Assembly: GCA_013203015.1 (NCBI GenBank)
Contig: JABMPO010000136.1
Span: 1-15,700 of the forward strand
Length of the DNA stretch: 15,700 nucleotides
Reading direction: 5' to 3'
Source of the DNA: Fidelibacterota bacterium
GTDB taxonomy: Bacteria > Fidelibacterota > Marinisomatia > Marinisomatales > TCS56
Part shown: in pieces, positions 15,620 to 15,700 of the stretch
How the letters are laid out: each line of letters begins with the position of its first letter
Numbering within the stretch: the first letter of the stretch is position 1
Position numbers and translations under genes: made by a program
Notes under the pieces: generated by a model
What the model was told of the DNA's origin: nothing
Database searches by the model: none
Seen by the model: only the letters and a program-made list of their open reading frames with translations

Positions 15620-15700
15620 ATAAATCCGTTTATCAGTATTTAATAGATATAATTAGTAGCCGCGGTGCCGTTTATGCCGTCCTGATTGATCCTGATCAGA
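15616..15700 (+). CDS. Geranylgeranylglyceryl phosphate synthase family protein (PcrB/GGGPS), 5' end only
   Basis: Only the first 28 codons are present; the gene runs off the window. It starts at ATG 15616, overlapping the gcvPA stop as ATGA. The translation begins MNKSVYQYLIDIISSRGAVY and then AVLIDPDQ. The (x)LIDPDK/Q strand after an N-terminal helix is the first beta strand and phosphate/metal region of the GGGPS (PcrB/HepGP synthase) TIM barrel, and AVLIDPDK is the form seen in FCB-group bacterial members. The family joins a polyprenyl diphosphate to sn-glycerol-1-phosphate, the first ether bond of archaeal-type lipids. Other TIM-barrel families share short motifs, so with so few residues the call is probable, not certain. 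Confidence 0.72.
   Translation, partial: MNKSVYQYLIDIISSRGAVYAVLIDPDQ

Overview
The window (15.7 kb, about 40% G+C by eye) is a densely packed stretch of bacterial chromosome with every gene on the + strand. The cell is Gram-negative: there is an Omp85 barrel protein, a TamB protein and lipoprotein signals. The last gene is the start of a geranylgeranylglyceryl-phosphate-synthase (GGGPS) homologue of the type seen in the FCB group. That gene, together with the MoxR/DUF58/BatD-like cluster and the many starts that lack a Shine-Dalgarno (SD) sequence, suggests the Fibrobacteres-Chlorobi-Bacteroidetes superphylum. Marinimicrobia or a neighbouring phylum is my best guess, but the sequence alone cannot fix the phylum. 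No mobile element, CRISPR array, tRNA or rRNA is visible, and no gap without a gene exceeds about 165 bases.

Layout. (1) 1-174: the C-terminal tail of a Clp/Hsp100 ATPase, then a 164-base gap holding a perfect inverted repeat, then dnaK (339-2246), closed by a strong intrinsic terminator (2271-2297). (2) 2341-7954: tamB, then 4 bases later a TamA-like Omp85 gene; together they form an envelope assembly or lipid transport pair. (3) 8037-11414: a small TPR lipoprotein, a MoxR AAA+ ATPase, a DUF58 (vWA-like) protein and a BatD/DUF4381-like membrane protein. They are tightly spaced and look like a reduced MoxR/Bat cluster without BatA or BatB. (4) 11455-13874: EF-P, biotin carboxyl carrier protein (accB) and biotin carboxylase (accC), a common bacterial grouping that links translation with malonyl-CoA supply. 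(5) 13906-15700: glycine cleavage H protein (gcvH), subunit 1 of the split glycine decarboxylase (gcvPA), and the first 28 codons of the GGGPS homologue, joined to gcvPA by an ATGA overlap.

Most genes are housekeeping. The points most worth a second look are: a perfect 28-base palindrome inside the accB linker; the coupling of an archaeal-type ether-lipid enzyme to a glycine cleavage gene; the Bat-like cluster that stops before its usual vWA membrane partners; and the TPR lipoprotein between the Tam pair and MoxR. I did not find a convincing entirely new system.
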